Assembly: GCA_030696695.1 (NCBI GenBank)
Contig: JAUYRP010000034.1
Span: 734,599-798,598 of the forward strand
Length of the DNA stretch: 64,000 nt
Origin: Methylophilus sp.
Lineage (GTDB): Bacteria; Pseudomonadota; Gammaproteobacteria; Burkholderiales; Methylophilaceae
Direction: 5' to 3'
Positions 62,822 to 64,000 of this stretch are shown here, piece by piece. The notes under the pieces were generated by a model, which had not been told where the DNA came from, ran no database searches, and worked only from the letters and a program-made list of their open reading frames with translations. The stretch's first letter is position 1. Every line of letters begins with the position of its first letter. Made by a program: the position numbers and the translations under genes.

Positions 62822-63208
62822 ATGAAATCAGTAGAGATGACTGAGTCTAACGGGCCTCACAAAGAACTTTTTGCCGACGGCGGAATCTCCGGCGAAGGGA
62901 GTGTTAAAGATGGTAGGCGTGATGGAAAGTGGACTTGGTACTACAAAAACGGCGGACTAAAAGCGGTCGGAAAATACGTCAACGGTGAGCTGGACGGATA
63001 CTGGGAATGGTGGCGTGAGAACGGCAAACCCCTGCAGGCTGGCTCCTTTGATTGCGGCCAGCAGATCGGCCTTTGGAAGCGGTACTACGAAGATGGCCAG
63101 TTGTGGGACGAAGGCACATACGAAGGCGGCAAAAAAGTTGGCGAGTGGAGGGTCTACGAAAAGAGCGGCGTTCTAAATCAAGCCAAAGTGTTCAAGCAGA
63201 AGAAGTGA
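62822..63208 (+). CDS. MORN-repeat (YwqK-like) cassette protein
   Basis: A 128-residue protein with four to five MORN-type repeats: DGRRDGKWTWYYKNGGLKAVG, NGELDGYWEWWRENGKP, QQIGLWKRYYEDGQLWDEG, GKKVGEWRVYEKSG. Relatives are annotated as YwqK-family antitoxins, but the role of this copy is unknown. GGAG precedes the ATG at 62822; an in-frame GTG at 62798 is less likely. It is the first cassette of run 2. Confidence 0.82.
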   Translation: MKSVEMTESNGPHKELFADGGISGEGSVKDGRRDGKWTWYYKNGGLKAVGKYVNGELDGYWEWWRENGKPLQAGSFDCGQQIGLWKRYYEDGQLWDEGTYEGGKKVGEWRVYEKSGVLNQAKVFKQKK

Positions 63209-63240
63209 GTCTCTGCGGATGCAGAATCATTGTGAACGTG

Positions 63241-63299
63241 GCATAACAAGTCGCTCAAGCACTGCAACTTAAAAACTGCCGCTTAGCTCGGCGTTAGGC
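63241..63299 (+). repeat. attC site of the MORN cassette
   Basis: 59 bases from GCATAAC to GTTAGGC, containing AAGTCGCTCAAGC and GCTTAGCTCGGC arms. GCATAAC is the exact complement of the cassette start GTTATGC at 62788. Confidence 0.9.
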
Positions 63300-63317
63300 C
63301 TTTCAGGAGCAAATAGA

Positions 63318-63554
63318 TTGAAAGTATTTTTAGCTGATTCATTTTCTGACGAAGAAGGGCCTTTAGCTGAAGAAGGAAAAACTGTTTACATTCAGGGTTC
63401 AAGAGAAAAACTCTTAGAACTCTGTCAGTTTTTTAAAGAAGTCGCCAATCATCTTGAAAACGATGAAAGTTGTCACATGCATTTCAGAGACTCTTCTGAT
63501 TCATGGTACAAACAAAACTATATTGATGTTGCGGTCGATGTTGAAAATACCTAA
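63318..63554 (+). CDS. Imm32-like small cassette protein
   Basis: Seventy-eight residues starting from TTG with AGGAG in front. The pattern KTVYIQGSREKLLELCQFFKEVANHL ... CHMHFRDSSDSW ... YIDVAVDVE resembles Imm32-type immunity proteins. Its stop codon lies in the attC core ACCTAAC. No toxin gene accompanies it, so it may be an orphan immunity gene (inference). Confidence 0.6.
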   Translation: MKVFLADSFSDEEGPLAEEGKTVYIQGSREKLLELCQFFKEVANHLENDESCHMHFRDSSDSWYKQNYIDVAVDVENT

Positions 63555-63606
63555 CCCATCATTCAAGCGGGACGCCTAACGGCCCCCCTTAATTCAAACG
63601 TTGGGC
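63549..63606 (+). repeat. attC site of the Imm32-like cassette
   Basis: 58 bases from ACCTAAC to GTTGGGC, nearly identical to the attC of cassette 1 (56894-56951), differing at only a few bases. One base of the outer core does not match the cassette start GTTAGGC. Confidence 0.9.
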
Positions 63607-63658
63607 ATCAGATTCCGCAGCATCGTACAGATGTCATCACATGTAGGAGGTAGAAATT

Positions 63659-64000
63659 ATGAAACTTACTGGCGGTTGTCATTGCGGAGCCATTCGTTAC
63701 GAAGTTGAAGGCGAGCCGCTGACTCATGCGCTATGTCATTGCTCTGACTGTCGGCGGCACTCCGGCGCTCCGATGGTTGGATGGACCATGTATCCTCACG
63801 AAGCCATCAAAATTACGAAGGGCGCACCTAAGACTTACAAGTCATCGCAACATGGCAGACGGCAGTTCTGCCCAGACTGTGGGACAGGGCTTTTCTACTC
63901 GAATGCTTCTGTTCTACCGGGTCTAATCGACGTTCAGAGCGCAACGTACGATGAGCCAGATGCCGTACCAGTGCGAATTCATATACAAGTTGCAGAGCGC
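63659..64000 (+). CDS. GFA-family protein (glutathione-dependent formaldehyde-activating enzyme-like), cut by the window end
   Basis: The first 114 residues of a GFA/CENP-V family zinc protein: GGCHCGAIRYEVEG, then LCHCSDCRRHSGAP and RRQFCPDCGTGLF supply the zinc cysteines. AGGAGG precedes the ATG. Family members include glutathione-dependent formaldehyde-activating enzymes, though most are of unknown substrate. It is the third cassette of run 2; its attC would lie beyond the window. In a methylotroph a formaldehyde link is tempting but unproven. Confidence 0.85.
   Translation, partial: MKLTGGCHCGAIRYEVEGEPLTHALCHCSDCRRHSGAPMVGWTMYPHEAIKITKGAPKTYKSSQHGRRQFCPDCGTGLFYSNASVLPGLIDVQSATYDEPDAVPVRIHIQVAER

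Noticed and set aside
62985..63246. Alternative-frame ORFs within the MORN-repeat cassette.
   Set aside because: They overlap a clear repeat protein in frame with a good ribosome binding site and show arginine-rich shadow composition.

Overview
The window looks like a chromosome segment from a betaproteobacterium, most likely a methylotroph of the family Methylophilaceae (Methylotenera/Methylophilus-like). This is judged from housekeeping gene content and protein style (lolB, mutM, a ubiB-ubiJ-ubiE-DUF971 block, an rpoH with a CIRCE element). No rRNA or tRNA gene was recognised, so the genus is an inference.

Positions 1 to about 19,650 are mostly conserved backbone: the start of lolB, a secreted TPR protein, a four-gene gliding-type ABC transporter operon (GldA/GldF/GldG-like plus DUF4340) running into mutM, a Cache-GGDEF diguanylate cyclase, a sodium:solute symporter, DUF2147, ubiB-ubiJ-ubiE, DUF971, a dynamin-like GTPase, rpoH (apparently starting at an ATA codon behind a CIRCE operator), a secreted SRPBCC protein, a DUF1508 protein and HU. 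Positions 19,900-27,700 hold three consecutive c-di-GMP genes, the second broken by an in-frame amber codon in its EAL domain.

From about 27.7 kb the sequence becomes accessory. There are integrase fragments, a secreted NTF2-like protein behind a consensus promoter with an embedded palindrome, a two-propeller dehydrogenase-like protein, and an IS3-family element next to a truncated IS30-type transposase. Next come an Old Yellow Enzyme/ArsR pair and a TetR-controlled electrophile-detoxification operon (iron alcohol dehydrogenase, ABM monooxygenase, LLM flavin enzyme, two zinc-type reductases).

Positions 41.2-55.9 kb look like one AT-rich island. A leftward six-gene cluster combines a Gabija-like pair (OLD nuclease plus UvrD-like helicase) with a DEDDh exonuclease, a possible nucleotidyltransferase-fold protein, a TerB/BRCT protein and an unknown protein. 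Beside it is a Tn7-like transposition module (TnsA, TnsB, TnsC) with two different TniQ proteins, one coupled to a small HTH protein whose promoter carries a perfect 31-bp palindrome. A Lon-like AAA+ ATPase and a zinc-ribbon protein lie just beyond tnsA. The simplest reading is a Tn7-like element carrying defence cargo, but its ends could not be fixed.

Positions 56.4-64.0 kb contain two runs of integron gene cassettes with recognisable attC sites (three cassettes at 56.6-57.8 kb and at least three from 62.8 kb to the window end) but no integrase. Each run starts directly after a structurally matching double-hairpin element whose stem sequences differ between the two copies. A MacAB/DevBCA-like efflux operon and a DUF4105 membrane protein sit between the runs.
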